A stretch of DNA of 64,000 nucleotides from Ignavibacteriales bacterium UBA1304 (GTDB lineage: Bacteria > Bacteroidota > Ignavibacteria > Ignavibacteriales > Ignavibacteriaceae), in NCBI GenBank assembly GCA_002307295.1, contig DBTY01000034.1:62001-126000 (forward strand). The letters run 5' to 3'. The notes beneath the pieces were generated by a model. That model ran no database searches and was not told where the DNA came from. It saw only the letters and a program-made list of their open reading frames with translations. The translations under genes and the position numbers were made by a program. Shown here piece by piece: positions 17,488-27,400 of the stretch. Every line of letters begins with the position of its first letter. Position 1 is the first letter of the stretch.

Positions 17488-19116
17488 TTGAAAGCATATT
17501 TATACAATTTATTTGAAACGACTTCAAACGCTCTTACATATTTAAAAGACTCGCCATTAACTTTTGAAGCTCCTAAAATTGAATCGCACGGCGATCTTTC
17601 AACAAACGTAGCTCTGTTGCTATCTAAGTCGTTAAAAAGAAATCCTCGGGAAGTGGCTAACGAAATAATTGCAGCGCTCCCTATTGACGAAAGTATAATA
17701 TCCAAGATTGAACTTGCCGGTCCCGGTTTTATTAATTTTTTCTTCTCGCCCGCTTTTATCTCTTCCAAAATCAAAACGATTTTTGAACTGGGAGATAATT
17801 ACGGCAAATCAAAAAAATATGCGGGTAAAAAAGCAAACGTTGAGTTTGTCTCTGCGAACCCTACAGGTCCGTTAACCGTAGGCCACGGCAGAAACGCAGT
17901 GTTTGGCGATACTATTGCAAGCCTGCTTGAATGGGTCGGCTATGAGGTTGATAGAGAGTATTATTTTAATAATGCCGGCAGACAAATGCGCGTGCTGGGA
18001 GATTCTGTAAGACTAAGGTATTTGCAAATTTTAGGCGATGAAATAGATTTCCCTGAAGATCATTATCAGGGAGAGTACATAAAAGATATTGCCCAGCAAT
18101 TGTTTAACGAGCATAAAGATACGCTTAGAAACGAACCGGCTGAAGGTCTCTTTAAAGCCGCAGCTGAAAGCGAAATTTTTAACGATATCAAAAAAACTTT
18201 ATCTCGCTTAAAAATTGAACACAAAATCTTTTTTAACGAAAACTCGCTTTACGAAGAAGGAAAAATAAAACAGCTTCTTGATACATTTAAAGAGAAAAAT
18301 CTTTCTTACGAAAAAGAAAACGCTACCTGGCTTAAGCTTTCTGAAATGGGAAACGAGCAGGATAAAGTAATTGTAAAATCGACCGGAGAGCCTACTTACA
18401 GACTACCGGATATTGCGTACCACTCTGTAAAACTAAACCGCGGATACGATCTGTTAGTCGATATTTTCGGCTCTGATCATAACGCTACATACCCTGACGT
18501 TATGGTCGCGCTAAAGAATTTAGGTTATAACACCGACCGAGTAAAAGTTTTAATACATCAGTTTGTAACAATACTTGATAACGGCGAAGTCGTAAAAATG
18601 TCCACAAGAAAAGCTAACTATGTTACGCTTGACGAGCTTACAGACGAGGTTGGTAGCGACGTAGTGCGTTACTTCTTTAATATGCGCAACATAACTACTC
18701 ACATGAATTTTGATCTAGCTCTGGCTAAAAAACAATCCGACGAAAACCCTGTTTTTTATCTTCAATATGCTCATGCAAGAATCTGTTCAATTTTAAGAAT
18801 GATAGAAAGCGAAAGCCTTAAGCCTTCGTTTGAGAATTTAGATTTACTTGTTATGCCTGAAGAACAGCTTTTAATAAAAAAGCTAAGCAAATTTGAAGAA
18901 GAAGTATTAAACAGCGCAGAACAGTTTGAATCGCAAAGAATTACAAATTATCTTGAAGATTTAGCGACGGCTTTCCATAAGTTTTATACTTTTTGCAGAA
19001 TTATGGGAACCGAAAAGAAACTTGCAGAAGCCCGTATAGCCCTTGCTTTAGCCGCTAAGATAGTTATTAAAAACGGATTAAGCATTTTAGGCGTCAGCGC
19101 TCCGGATAAAATGTAA
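17488..19116 (+). CDS. argS: Arginyl-tRNA synthetase
   Basis: Class I aminoacyl-tRNA synthetase charging tRNA-Arg. 542 residues from a TTG start. The N-terminal tRNA-binding domain contains HGDLSTNVA; the HIGH-like motif is HGRN (133-136) in ANPTGPLTVGHGRNAVFGD; the KMSKS-like loop is KMSTR (370-374). The C-terminal DALR-type anticodon-binding helix bundle runs from about 425 to the end. It closes the panD-argS run; the next gene is convergent. Confidence 0.97.
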   Translation: MKAYLYNLFETTSNALTYLKDSPLTFEAPKIESHGDLSTNVALLLSKSLKRNPREVANEIIAALPIDESIISKIELAGPGFINFFFSPAFISSKIKTIFELGDNYGKSKKYAGKKANVEFVSANPTGPLTVGHGRNAVFGDTIASLLEWVGYEVDREYYFNNAGRQMRVLGDSVRLRYLQILGDEIDFPEDHYQGEYIKDIAQQLFNEHKDTLRNEPAEGLFKAAAESEIFNDIKKTLSRLKIEHKIFFNENSLYEEGKIKQLLDTFKEKNLSYEKENATWLKLSEMGNEQDKVIVKSTGEPTYRLPDIAYHSVKLNRGYDLLVDIFGSDHNATYPDVMVALKNLGYNTDRVKVLIHQFVTILDNGEVVKMSTRKANYVTLDELTDEVGSDVVRYFFNMRNITTHMNFDLALAKKQSDENPVFYLQYAHARICSILRMIESESLKPSFENLDLLVMPEEQLLIKKLSKFEEEVLNSAEQFESQRITNYLEDLATAFHKFYTFCRIMGTEKKLAEARIALALAAKIVIKNGLSILGVSAPDKM

Positions 19117-19138
19117 TTTCAGTTCTTGTTTACCGTAT

Positions 19139-19807
19139 TTACAACGCTAAGGCTATTGAGACTGCTACTACAGTTTGCGCGCCGGCTCTTTTCAGTATCT
19201 TAGCGCATTCGGCTACCGTTACTCCGGTAGTAATTACGTCGTCAAGAATTATTATCTTCTTCCCTTTTATTTCCTTAAGCTTATTCTTGTTAATAATAAA
19301 CGCTCCTCTCATATTTCTCTTCCGTTCTGTAATAGAAAGCGTAGTTTGCGATTTTGTGTAGCGCGATCGTTTTATTATTTTATTATTAACCTTAACCCCA
19401 ATTTGTTTAGCTAATCCTTTTGCTATGTAAACCGACTGATTATATCCCCTTTCGGCTTTTTTCAAATGATGCAGAGGAACGGGTATTATTAAATCGAATT
19501 TAACTGAAGCAAAATATCCGGCTTCCGCCTCCCCTATTTTCTTACCGAAATAAATTCCGTTCTGAAACCGCTGTTTATATTTTATTGAGTGGATTATATT
19601 TTGTACTTCTTTATCCCGCTCAAAATAGCAGTAAGGAAGCATCTTATCCACGTATCCTTCTTCGCGGAATTTGCGGTTATACTCGGCGGTAATATTTTCT
19701 TCTGATATTTTACGAATAGCGGAAAGGCATTTATTGCAAATTGCTTCTTCGGATGAAGTAAGATTCGCTTCACATGAAGGGCATACTCTTGGCAGGAAAA
19801 AATCCAA
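19139..19807 (-). CDS. ComF-family phosphoribosyltransferase-like protein
   Basis: 222 residues. An N-terminal zinc ribbon (Cys9, Cys12, Cys24, Cys27) is followed by a type I phosphoribosyltransferase fold with the PRPP loop ILDDVITTGVT at about 187-197. ComF proteins take part in DNA uptake in naturally competent bacteria; no other competence genes are nearby. The start is a TTG; the reading frame is open upstream but has no better start codon. 28 bp downstream of the VWA gene, same strand. Confidence 0.88.
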   Translation of the reverse strand: MDFFLPRVCPSCEANLTSSEEAICNKCLSAIRKISEENITAEYNRKFREEGYVDKMLPYCYFERDKEVQNIIHSIKYKQRFQNGIYFGKKIGEAEAGYFASVKFDLIIPVPLHHLKKAERGYNQSVYIAKGLAKQIGVKVNNKIIKRSRYTKSQTTLSITERKRNMRGAFIINKNKLKEIKGKKIIILDDVITTGVTVAECAKILKRAGAQTVVAVSIALAL

Positions 19808-19835
19808 AACTTCGGTTATGAATTTACTTACCCCA

Positions 19836-21986
19836 TTACAGCATCCCCGAACGTTTTCTTAAAAACCACTCGGCTCCAAACAGAATAATAACCAACGCCA
19901 TAATCCAGTTATTTGACCAGAGATTAATTTCATTAACTGTAATTTTTTCTTTAGACGATTCGTCTCGTAATTTTTTCAGCAGGTCAAAAAGCTCTTTGTA
20001 ATTCGCTACGTTATAATACCTGCCTTTTGTCTGGTTTGCAAGCAATGACAAAAACTCAGCGTCTGTGCGAGTGTTAATCAATTCAATATCAACGTCGCCC
20101 ACGTTAAACCTGCCTGCGTCAGTCCCAAGTATTTTATTGTCAACCAACGCGGTTCCATTGAATGAATAATCGCCCGAAACAGTCGCCTGAAACGAACCGT
20201 CATATAATCCGTCTCCGGCTGAATTAAGTCCGATATTAAATTTTTCGTTCCCTGTTCTAATCTCTACGTTTATCTTTGCGTTGCTGACAGGATTAAAAGA
20301 CTCATCATAAACCTGCGCGTTGAACTCAACCTGTTCGTTCTTTGCATAGATTTTTTTTGTAGTTCTAATTTGCAGCTGTTTTTGATTCTCTTTAGCGTTT
20401 AACCACTTAACGCCGTTCAAAACAAATCTATCGAACACTTCAAAATCTTTTTGCGAAGTTTGCAGTTTCCATTTCCAGATGTCTTTGCCGAGCACCGCAA
20501 TAGACCTTCTGCTTCCAAGCCTTTTAGAAAGTATAAGCGGCGTGTTAATAGAAACGTTATTCACTCTAACGCTGGAAAGTATCTGCGATTCCGGCTTTGC
20601 AATCAGCTCGGTATTAGGCTTATATATTGGCGGAAGATTATTCCATATTGCGTTAGCGTTGGGATTTTCATTCTGTACAATAGGGCTTTTTATTCCGTCG
20701 CCTTTCAACTCCGGCTGAACTTCATAAAATCCGTTTTGTATTTTGCCGATTGTAAAAGGCAAATCCTTTTGCAATTCCTTAAGCTTATTAAAATCAGTAG
20801 AAGACGAAAGGACTATAAAAAAGGCTTTATTTCTGTTTTCAATAGCGTCTTTTACTTTGTGCAATAAATCAGCCGGGGTTTCACTTGAAGGAAAGCCGAT
20901 AAGATCCATTATCTGGCAGCTGTCAATCGCTTTATCTCTGTTGTTATGCTCTAAAAATTTACCCGGCGCGCTTTGCGTAATAGTACTGACCGTTAAGTTT
21001 TTATCTTCATCCAATGTGTTTTTTATGAACGAAAGATCTGAAGAAGGGCTTCCTGCAACCAGCAGAACTTTTATCTTGTTCTTTAGCACATTAATGTAAG
21101 CGACGCGCTTGTTGTTATTTACGTTAAACTCCCCTTTTAGCGGAGTAATGTAAAAAGTGATTTTTTTTTCGCCGCCAACTTTGGGAGTATAAGTAAAATT
21201 AACGTTTTGAGTCCCGTCCGCAGAAAGACTTACAATTTTATCTTCTATCAGACGGTTATCTTCAAAAAAAGAAATTTTTGCGTTTTGATTTGCAAAACCT
21301 TTATTGCCTACTGAAACTAAAATAGTCGTAGGATTTTCAGCGTATACAAATTCATTATTAACAATATTGCGTATATCAACATCATTCTTTGCCGTGGTAT
21401 CGCCAACGCCAATTGTAAAAACAGGAATGCCAAGCTTTTCAGCCGTATAAACAGGATTACTCCCTTCCGTAATAATACCGTCTGAAATTATAACAATAGA
21501 AGAAATATTTCTTTCGTCTTTTTTTATTCCGGAAAATATTTTGGAAAAATTAGTCGAGCTTTCATCAAACTTCATCTTGCCTAAGCTGTCTTTGCTTACG
21601 CCTGTTATATTATGCCCAAATAATTTAAGCTCAGAAAAATCGAATATCCCGTTTGAATTGAACGCGCTCAACGCGTCCTTAATATCGGCAATTTTCTTTG
21701 CGCCGTTATCCGCCGCAATCGATTTGCTGTTATCAATAAATAGTAAATTTTCCGGCTCTATTACATGCTTTTTTGTCAGAGTAAGAATTGGTTCAAAAAT
21801 GAGGAACAATAATAGAATAACAGCCGCCGCGCGCAACGAGACTAAAACTGCTTTTAACGCAGGCGATATTGCAGGAATAGTATATTTGTAAACGTAAAAT
21901 GAATACAGCGCAAGAAGAATTAATCCAATGAAGAAATAAATTCCATTAAACGAAAACGTCAGGTTAATTTTATCAAATCCAAACAT
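19836..21986 (-). CDS. VWA-domain membrane protein
   Basis: 716 residues. Two N-terminal membrane helices (about 14-34 and 46-68) precede a von Willebrand A domain with a MIDAS metal site: DNSKS (about 85-89), a Thr in STNFSKIF and ISDGIITEG. Then come extracytoplasmic regions with beta-sandwich-like sequence and a final membrane helix (about 692-710) ending in an Arg-Lys tail. The layout matches BatA-like or glutamine-amidotransferase-like VWA membrane proteins of Bacteroidota; function not established. The start overlaps the PhzF-like stop as TAATG. Confidence 0.8.
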   Translation of the reverse strand: MFGFDKINLTFSFNGIYFFIGLILLALYSFYVYKYTIPAISPALKAVLVSLRAAAVILLLFLIFEPILTLTKKHVIEPENLLFIDNSKSIAADNGAKKIADIKDALSAFNSNGIFDFSELKLFGHNITGVSKDSLGKMKFDESSTNFSKIFSGIKKDERNISSIVIISDGIITEGSNPVYTAEKLGIPVFTIGVGDTTAKNDVDIRNIVNNEFVYAENPTTILVSVGNKGFANQNAKISFFEDNRLIEDKIVSLSADGTQNVNFTYTPKVGGEKKITFYITPLKGEFNVNNNKRVAYINVLKNKIKVLLVAGSPSSDLSFIKNTLDEDKNLTVSTITQSAPGKFLEHNNRDKAIDSCQIMDLIGFPSSETPADLLHKVKDAIENRNKAFFIVLSSSTDFNKLKELQKDLPFTIGKIQNGFYEVQPELKGDGIKSPIVQNENPNANAIWNNLPPIYKPNTELIAKPESQILSSVRVNNVSINTPLILSKRLGSRRSIAVLGKDIWKWKLQTSQKDFEVFDRFVLNGVKWLNAKENQKQLQIRTTKKIYAKNEQVEFNAQVYDESFNPVSNAKINVEIRTGNEKFNIGLNSAGDGLYDGSFQATVSGDYSFNGTALVDNKILGTDAGRFNVGDVDIELINTRTDAEFLSLLANQTKGRYYNVANYKELFDLLKKLRDESSKEKITVNEINLWSNNWIMALVIILFGAEWFLRKRSGML

Positions 21987-22855
21987 TAGAGAGTAATTTC
22001 CCCTTTTATAACTGTTTTAGCTTTGCCGGAAATGTAAATTTCATTTTTGGGCTTATTATATTTAACTGTTACTCTACCCGGTCTGCCGACAAAATCGCCC
22101 TGCTCAAAAGTTTTTGTAGTTACGTCGTCGTTCAATTTTAGCAAACCAAGTTCAGCAAGAACAAGTATAAACGGTCCGTTTGCAGAGCCTGTAACAGGAT
22201 CTTCGTCTATGCCAAAATCAGGCGCAAAGAAACGCAAATGCGCAAAATTCTCTTTCTCTATTGTTTCAAGCGAGAAGACGACTATCTCAATGCTTTTTTT
22301 ATTAAGGATGGATAATCTTTTAATTTCGCTGAAATCAGGTTTAAGCTTTCCAACTGCATCAAGGTTCTTAACATAAATAAAGATATACCCTAAGTTGGTA
22401 ATTAAGAATGGAACGTTTTCGTCTATATCATTCAATGTAAGTCCAAGAGCCGCAAGTATTTCTTTTTTATAACCGTCATAAACTGATAATTGAGGAACAG
22501 GAATCTGCATATAGTATTTTACGCCGTCATATCCGCAGTTTAGAACGCCGGATAAAGTATCGAACTTAACTTCCTGATTTTTTTTAAGAAGATTATTTTC
22601 GTGCAAAAAATGCAATGACGCTATTGTCGCGTGACCGCACAACTCAACTTCTACGGCGGGAGTAAACCACTGCAACTTATAATCCGCTTTATCTGATTTA
22701 GACAGAAAAGCCGTTTCCGAAAGATTCATTTCTTTAGCAATAAGCCGTTTGTTTTCGTCAGTTATACCGTCGGCAAACATTACGCCTGCAGGATTCCCTT
22801 TAAACGATTCAGCCGTAAAAGCGTCAATCTGGCTGATACCAAATTTATTTTCCAC
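21986..22855 (-). CDS. PhzF-family isomerase-like protein
   Basis: 289 residues from a GTG start that overlaps the surE end by 11 bases. Members share a diaminopimelate-epimerase-like fold. Motifs include DAFTAESFKGNPAGV, the catalytic-type Glu47 in NLSETAF, LCGHATIASLH and DEDPVTGSANGPF. PhzF isomerises a phenazine precursor, but most relatives have unknown substrates and no phenazine genes are present. Confidence 0.88.
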   Translation of the reverse strand: MENKFGISQIDAFTAESFKGNPAGVMFADGITDENKRLIAKEMNLSETAFLSKSDKADYKLQWFTPAVEVELCGHATIASLHFLHENNLLKKNQEVKFDTLSGVLNCGYDGVKYYMQIPVPQLSVYDGYKKEILAALGLTLNDIDENVPFLITNLGYIFIYVKNLDAVGKLKPDFSEIKRLSILNKKSIEIVVFSLETIEKENFAHLRFFAPDFGIDEDPVTGSANGPFILVLAELGLLKLNDDVTTKTFEQGDFVGRPGRVTVKYNKPKNEIYISGKAKTVIKGEITL

Positions 22856-23618
22856 TTAGTTCCTTATCGATATTCCACGATTTCATTTCTTCAAAAGTTT
22901 CATAGTCGGTCAGATCAAAATGTATTGGAGATACGGAAACATAATTGCTCTTTGTCGCCATTTGATCCATATATAATTCGTCGTCGGTTTCAATGAGGTC
23001 TCCCTTAAGCCAGTAATACTCTTGTCCGTATGGATCGACGCGTTTTTCGTAAATATCGTCCCATTTTGATTTACCCTGATGAGTAAGCTGAATCCCCTTA
23101 ATTTCTTCTTTAGGAACATCCGGAACGTTTACGTTGAGCAGAGTCCCTTTTTTAAGTCCTTTCTTAGCGACTAAAAGGCAAATCTTTTTTGCAATTTCTC
23201 CGGCATAAGAAAAATCGGTTACTTCATGGTTAGTTACAGATACTGCAATTGCAGGAACGTCCATTATAGCCGCTTCCCGAGCCGCTGAAACCGTGCCCGA
23301 GTAAATTATATTTATTGCAGTATTAGAGCCATGATTAATGCCAGATACTACTAAATCGGGCAGAACGCCCATAATATTACGAATGCCCATTTTAACGCAG
23401 TCGGCCGGAGTGCCTGTAACAGCGTATCCAAAAAATTCTTTATTCTTATAATATTTTTTTACCCGCAGCGGATTTTGCATTGTAATTGAGTGCCCTACTG
23501 CGCTTTGTTCTTTATGAGGAGCCACTACGGTAACTTCCGCAATTTCGCTTAAAGCCTTTGCTAAAGCGGCTATTCCTTCGGCTTCTATACCGTCGTCGTT
23601 GCTTACAAGAATTCTCAA
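22845..23618 (-). CDS. surE: 5'/3'-nucleotidase SurE
   Basis: Metal-dependent nucleoside monophosphatase, 257 residues, TTG start with an AAAGG site seven bases upstream. SNDDGIEAEGI (6-16) carries the metal-binding Asp8-Asp9; EQSAVGHSIT and SGINHGSNTAINIIYSGTV are conserved. It is first in the coupled surE-phzF-VWA run. Confidence 0.95.
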   Translation of the reverse strand: MRILVSNDDGIEAEGIAALAKALSEIAEVTVVAPHKEQSAVGHSITMQNPLRVKKYYKNKEFFGYAVTGTPADCVKMGIRNIMGVLPDLVVSGINHGSNTAINIIYSGTVSAAREAAIMDVPAIAVSVTNHEVTDFSYAGEIAKKICLLVAKKGLKKGTLLNVNVPDVPKEEIKGIQLTHQGKSKWDDIYEKRVDPYGQEYYWLKGDLIETDDELYMDQMATKSNYVSVSPIHFDLTDYETFEEMKSWNIDKELSGK

Positions 23619-23681
23619 GACTTTACCTTTTCCATTTTAAAAAAATAAATATAACGCATATTAGCTCTATACTCAATGGCA

Positions 23682-24836
23682 TTAATCAGCCTCTTTTAGC
23701 GAACCAAGCTGTACTGAACCAAAACCGTATTTTGAGCGGACAATATTAACCGCTTTAAGAAGTTTCTTCCTTTTTTCGTCTTCGCTTTCAAACAAATAAC
23801 CCTGCTCAGCAAAATTTGCAAATTTCGTAAGATGCACCCCTATTAGCCTGACTGCGACTCTCCGAGTAAAAGCTTTTCTAAACAGATCGACGACAGTTTC
23901 ATATATCACTTTATCGTCGTCGGTCGGGCGTATTGTTTTGGCGCGTTCTATTGTCTGGAAATCAGAATACCTAAGCTTAATGCCAATTGTTGAGGCCATA
24001 AAATTATTATCGCGCAGCGTCTGCGCAACTTTTGAAGTTAAGTTAAATAAAGTATCCTCAAGCAGTTTTTTATCTACCACGTCTTCGCTATAAGTGGTTT
24101 CTTTGGAAATGCTTTTCTGTTCTCGTTTAATCGTAAGGAATTCAGTCCCTTCGCCATTGGCTTTTCGCCAGAGGTCGAGTCCTGATTTTCCAAAATCCGT
24201 AGCAAAATAATCCTGAGGTAGTTTTGCAATATCGCCGACAGTATAAATGCCCCGGCTCTGCAGTTCTTTAAGAGTAACTTTGCCAACGCCCGGCATTTTT
24301 TCCACCGGAAGCGGACTTAAAAATTTCTTTTCGTCGCCGGGAGCCACGTAAGTAACGCCCATCGGCTTTTTAAAATCAGAGCCTATTTTGGCTATGGTTT
24401 TGTTGCTACCAATTCCAATTGAACAAGGAAGCGATAACTTTTCTTTAATTTCATTTTGCAGAAACAAAGCGAATTTAGGAAAATCGCCGTAAATTTTTTC
24501 GCAGCCGGTAAAATCGATATAATACTCGTCGATAGACGATTGTTCTATAAGCGGCGCGTACTCTTCCAATATTTTTTTTACCGCTTTGGAATAATGTATA
24601 TACTCCGAAAAATGCCCGCGCAAATATATTCCCTGAGGACACAACTTATACGCCTGCCGTATAGGCATAGCGGAATGGAGTCCGAATTTACGGGCTTCAT
24701 AAGAGCACGTAGATACCACTCCTCTACCTTCGGGATCGCCTCCAACAATTACGGGCTTCCCTTCAAGCGAAGGATCAAGGACCCTTTCCACGGACACGAA
24801 AAATGCGTCAAGATCAAGATGAAATATTGTATGCAT
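23682..24836 (-). CDS. dinB: DNA polymerase IV
   Basis: Y-family translesion polymerase, 384 residues. Catalytic acids are Asp8 in HLDLDAFF and Asp103-Glu104 in SIDEYYIDF; STCSYEARKFGLHSAMP is the steric-gate region and KMPGVGKVTLKEL the helix-hairpin-helix. The little finger domain follows. The last residues, VQLGSLKEAD, contain QLGSL, which resembles a sliding-clamp binding motif. It starts just 3 bp after the DUF72 stop. Confidence 0.95.
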   Translation of the reverse strand: MHTIFHLDLDAFFVSVERVLDPSLEGKPVIVGGDPEGRGVVSTCSYEARKFGLHSAMPIRQAYKLCPQGIYLRGHFSEYIHYSKAVKKILEEYAPLIEQSSIDEYYIDFTGCEKIYGDFPKFALFLQNEIKEKLSLPCSIGIGSNKTIAKIGSDFKKPMGVTYVAPGDEKKFLSPLPVEKMPGVGKVTLKELQSRGIYTVGDIAKLPQDYFATDFGKSGLDLWRKANGEGTEFLTIKREQKSISKETTYSEDVVDKKLLEDTLFNLTSKVAQTLRDNNFMASTIGIKLRYSDFQTIERAKTIRPTDDDKVIYETVVDLFRKAFTRRVAVRLIGVHLTKFANFAEQGYLFESEDEKRKKLLKAVNIVRSKYGFGSVQLGSLKEAD

Positions 24837-24839
24837 ATT

Positions 24840-25724
24840 TTAATTTAACGAAATAGCTTTTAAACGCGGATAAGCCGCTAAAGTTGTTTCCGGAATTTTT
24901 ACTTTTATTTTTTCTTCTAAAAAATGAATAAGCTCAAAAGCGTTTGCAATTGCGTTGCCGCCGGGATGATTATTCATTATTATATAAATCTCCTTTACGT
25001 CGTTCCGCAGCGTTTCAATAATCTGCTTAAAGCCGTTTAGTTCGCCGGGCGAATATAAATAGCGGTATCTTTCGTTTGCCTGTTCCGGCGATTGAGTTTT
25101 GCCATAGCTGTTAATTGAATTTATCCAGCCTTCTTTGTTGCGACCGTGAAACCGAACATAAATTCTATCAGACGTGACAATTGGACTAAAAGGGAGCGAA
25201 GCTCCTATTTTAGGCTGGTCTACAATACAAAATGTCATATTATTTTGTTTAAACGCTTCTTCGGCGTCTTTATTTATCCAGGAGGAATGCCGGACTTCAA
25301 CTACTTTGTTGTAATTTTCAAACAGCTCCGCAAGCCTGCCTATATACTCCAGCGAAGCGCCGTTAAACCCAAATGAATACGGAAACTGAATTAAAATAAC
25401 GCCGAGTCTACCTGCTTTATCCAACGCGTCAAGAGAGGCTTTCATAGCTTTAATCTGATCCGCGCCAAACTTTTTATTATGAGTAAAATCCTGATGAAGT
25501 TTAACTGCAAACGAAAAATCCTCTTTGTCCTCAGTTTTTCTTACCCAGCCTTCGGCAACCTTTGGAGAAAGATAAGCGTAGTAAGTCGAGTTTACTTCAA
25601 CGCAGTTGAAATAACCGGAATAAAACTCAAGCCAGTCGAATTTAGCCGACTGATTTTTAGGATAAAACGAACCGACCCAGTCTTTGTAAGACCACCCGGC
25701 TGTGCCAATATAATATTTAGCCAT
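24840..25724 (-). CDS. DUF72-family protein
   Basis: 294 residues with the TIM-barrel-like DUF72 signature: YIGTAGWSYKDWVGSFYP at the N-terminus, VEVNSTYYAYLS, FSFAVKLHQDFTH, VVEVRHSSW and a YIIMNNHPGGNAIANA C-terminal part. The family is widespread, has no agreed reaction, and contains conserved acidic residues that suggest hydrolase or repair functions. It lies directly upstream of dinB and is probably co-transcribed with it. Confidence 0.88.
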   Translation of the reverse strand: MAKYYIGTAGWSYKDWVGSFYPKNQSAKFDWLEFYSGYFNCVEVNSTYYAYLSPKVAEGWVRKTEDKEDFSFAVKLHQDFTHNKKFGADQIKAMKASLDALDKAGRLGVILIQFPYSFGFNGASLEYIGRLAELFENYNKVVEVRHSSWINKDAEEAFKQNNMTFCIVDQPKIGASLPFSPIVTSDRIYVRFHGRNKEGWINSINSYGKTQSPEQANERYRYLYSPGELNGFKQIIETLRNDVKEIYIIMNNHPGGNAIANAFELIHFLEEKIKVKIPETTLAAYPRLKAISLN

Positions 25725-25858
25725 TTGGAATTTATATAAAAGAGAAAAATTATTGTGAGAGTAAAATAATCAAAAAAATAGTAAATTAACCCGGGAAATA
25801 AAAACGCTTGTATAATTAAAGTATAAAATATAATTTTGCAACAGAAAAGTTTTTATAT

Positions 25859-25931
25859 GCGCCCGTAGCTCAATGGATAGAGCGCCTGACTTCGGATCAG
25901 ACGGTTGTGGGTTCGACTCCCTCCGGGCGTA
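25859..25931 (+). tRNA. tRNA-Arg (UCG anticodon)
   Basis: A 73-nt cloverleaf starting GCGCCCGTAGCTC. The anticodon loop is CTTCGGA, giving TCG. T-loop is TTCGACT; the acceptor closes with a G-T wobble. CCA is not encoded. A strong terminator-like hairpin follows at 25936. Confidence 0.95.
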
Positions 25932-25935
25932 CTTC

Positions 25936-25972
25936 ATATCCCCTTTTAACATAAACTGTTATAAGGGGATAT
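25936..25972 (+). terminator. Terminator of tRNA-Arg
   Basis: atatcccctt and aaggggatat form a 10-bp stem around 17 bases, followed by atttattttt. It ends the tRNA transcript and separates it from the convergent pentapeptide gene. Confidence 0.75.
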
Positions 25973-26009
25973 ATTTATTTTTGACAAAAATAAAGCATGG
26001 ATTATACTA

Positions 26010-27164
26010 TTATTTTTTCTTTTTATTAAGTCGATTATAGTCTTTATTATTAAATATTGAATCTTTCTTGTTGTCATTAAAAATAGCAGTATCAATATTT
26101 TCTGCATTTCTGAAATCAGTAAATGCTAACTCTGCAGATTCGAAATGGGTTCCAGATAAATCTGCTAATTCGAAATGTGCGTGCATTAAATATGTCGATT
26201 CAAAATTCGCTTTATTTAAATATGATGATTCAAAATGTGCCCCACATAAAAAAGCTGATTGGAAATCAGCCTCGCTTAAATATGCCGATTGGAAATTTGC
26301 CTCACCTAAATCTGCTAATTGAAAATTAGCCTCACTTAAATTTGCCGATTGAAAATTTACGCCTTCAAGATTATCAAATTTCCTAAAATCAATTCCCTCA
26401 GAATTTCCAGAACAAAGAAATTTGTAACTAAGATTATAAGGTCCTCTATACTCGATATTTTGGCTTATATATCTGATAATTTCTGAAACAGTGAGCAAAA
26501 CAAGCTGCGAAAGAGCCATCTGGTTTTTATAACAATTTTTATCGTCGGTAAAATACAATATTTCAATTAAATCAGTTTCATCGCAAGTTTCTTTTAATTC
26601 AATTTCTTCAATGTTTTTAATATTAGGGAAATCACGGTTTATAATAAAAAAAAAAGGATAGTCCTTCAAAAATTTCGGCATCCATGATTCATTTAGAGAA
26701 CATAACATATCAATACATTTCTGGGCATGGTTGGGGCTTGACATCGCAAGGTCTTTTAGAATATATACTCCTGCTTTGCGCGTAGCGAGGTCATTATTTT
26801 CTTTAAGAAAATCCGCAGCCTGTGCAAAAAGGCTATCCTGGCGGGTACTTTCCTGTATTTCCGTAACTTTCTGATTAATATTATTCTTCCACCACGTAAA
26901 TACAGCCGTTGCAATAGCGGCAAGCAATAATGCAATATTACGGATATAAAGCGCTTTATTTTCAGATTGTAATTCATCATCAAAACTAAATTTATCTTTG
27001 TTGATATAACGCCAAAAAACAAATATTGCTATAGCAATTAACAAAGCAAGAATTGTTTGAAATTTGTATCTACGCCAAAATGCAGGAATTCCCCGCCATA
27101 TTGATTTAGATTTAGTTTTTAACGCTATCCATTTTTTGCTGAAATAATCCCTAAAATTCAACAT
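26010..27164 (-). CDS. Membrane-anchored pentapeptide-repeat protein
   Basis: 384 residues. An N-terminal basic segment is followed by two membrane helices (about 36-52 and 70-88), a region of about 160 residues with charged helices (KAGVYILKDLAMSSPNHAQK), then about 20 pentapeptide repeats of the A(N/D/H)F type from about 265 to 365, expected to fold as a right-handed square beta helix. Some soluble relatives mimic DNA and protect gyrase, but this membrane-bound form has no known role. At DNA level the repeats appear as a 30-base period between 26100 and 26340. A remnant of a second copy lies upstream at 27401-27481. Confidence 0.8.
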   Translation of the reverse strand: MLNFRDYFSKKWIALKTKSKSIWRGIPAFWRRYKFQTILALLIAIAIFVFWRYINKDKFSFDDELQSENKALYIRNIALLLAAIATAVFTWWKNNINQKVTEIQESTRQDSLFAQAADFLKENNDLATRKAGVYILKDLAMSSPNHAQKCIDMLCSLNESWMPKFLKDYPFFFIINRDFPNIKNIEEIELKETCDETDLIEILYFTDDKNCYKNQMALSQLVLLTVSEIIRYISQNIEYRGPYNLSYKFLCSGNSEGIDFRKFDNLEGVNFQSANLSEANFQLADLGEANFQSAYLSEADFQSAFLCGAHFESSYLNKANFESTYLMHAHFELADLSGTHFESAELAFTDFRNAENIDTAIFNDNKKDSIFNNKDYNRLNKKKK

Positions 27165-27400
27165 ATCTCGCCCTGATATAGTTTTTGTTTATTATAAAAA
27201 CAGACTGTGTTTAATTTAGTAATAATATTATTTGTATGCGCAAAATATTAGCGAAATAAAACAAATAAAGCTTAAACTAATATAAATATTAGTTATTTTC
27301 TCCCTCTTTCCCTCATCGTTTTATGGTTAAAATTTTGCAGCTTTAGCATATTCAATATTTTATTTTTGCAATCAACATGCTGAATATAGAAACAAATCGC

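Noticed and set aside
25770..25952. Minus-strand 60-codon frame across tRNA-Arg
   Set aside because: It is the antisense of a tRNA gene, a well-known source of false protein calls.
26068..26329. Repetitive plus-strand frames at the pentapeptide repeats
   Set aside because: They are mirror images of the repeat array of the minus-strand gene, not separate genes.
26100..26340. Regular 30-base repeats that could suggest a CRISPR array
   Set aside because: The repeats are in frame and encode pentapeptides, without constant repeats and unique spacers.
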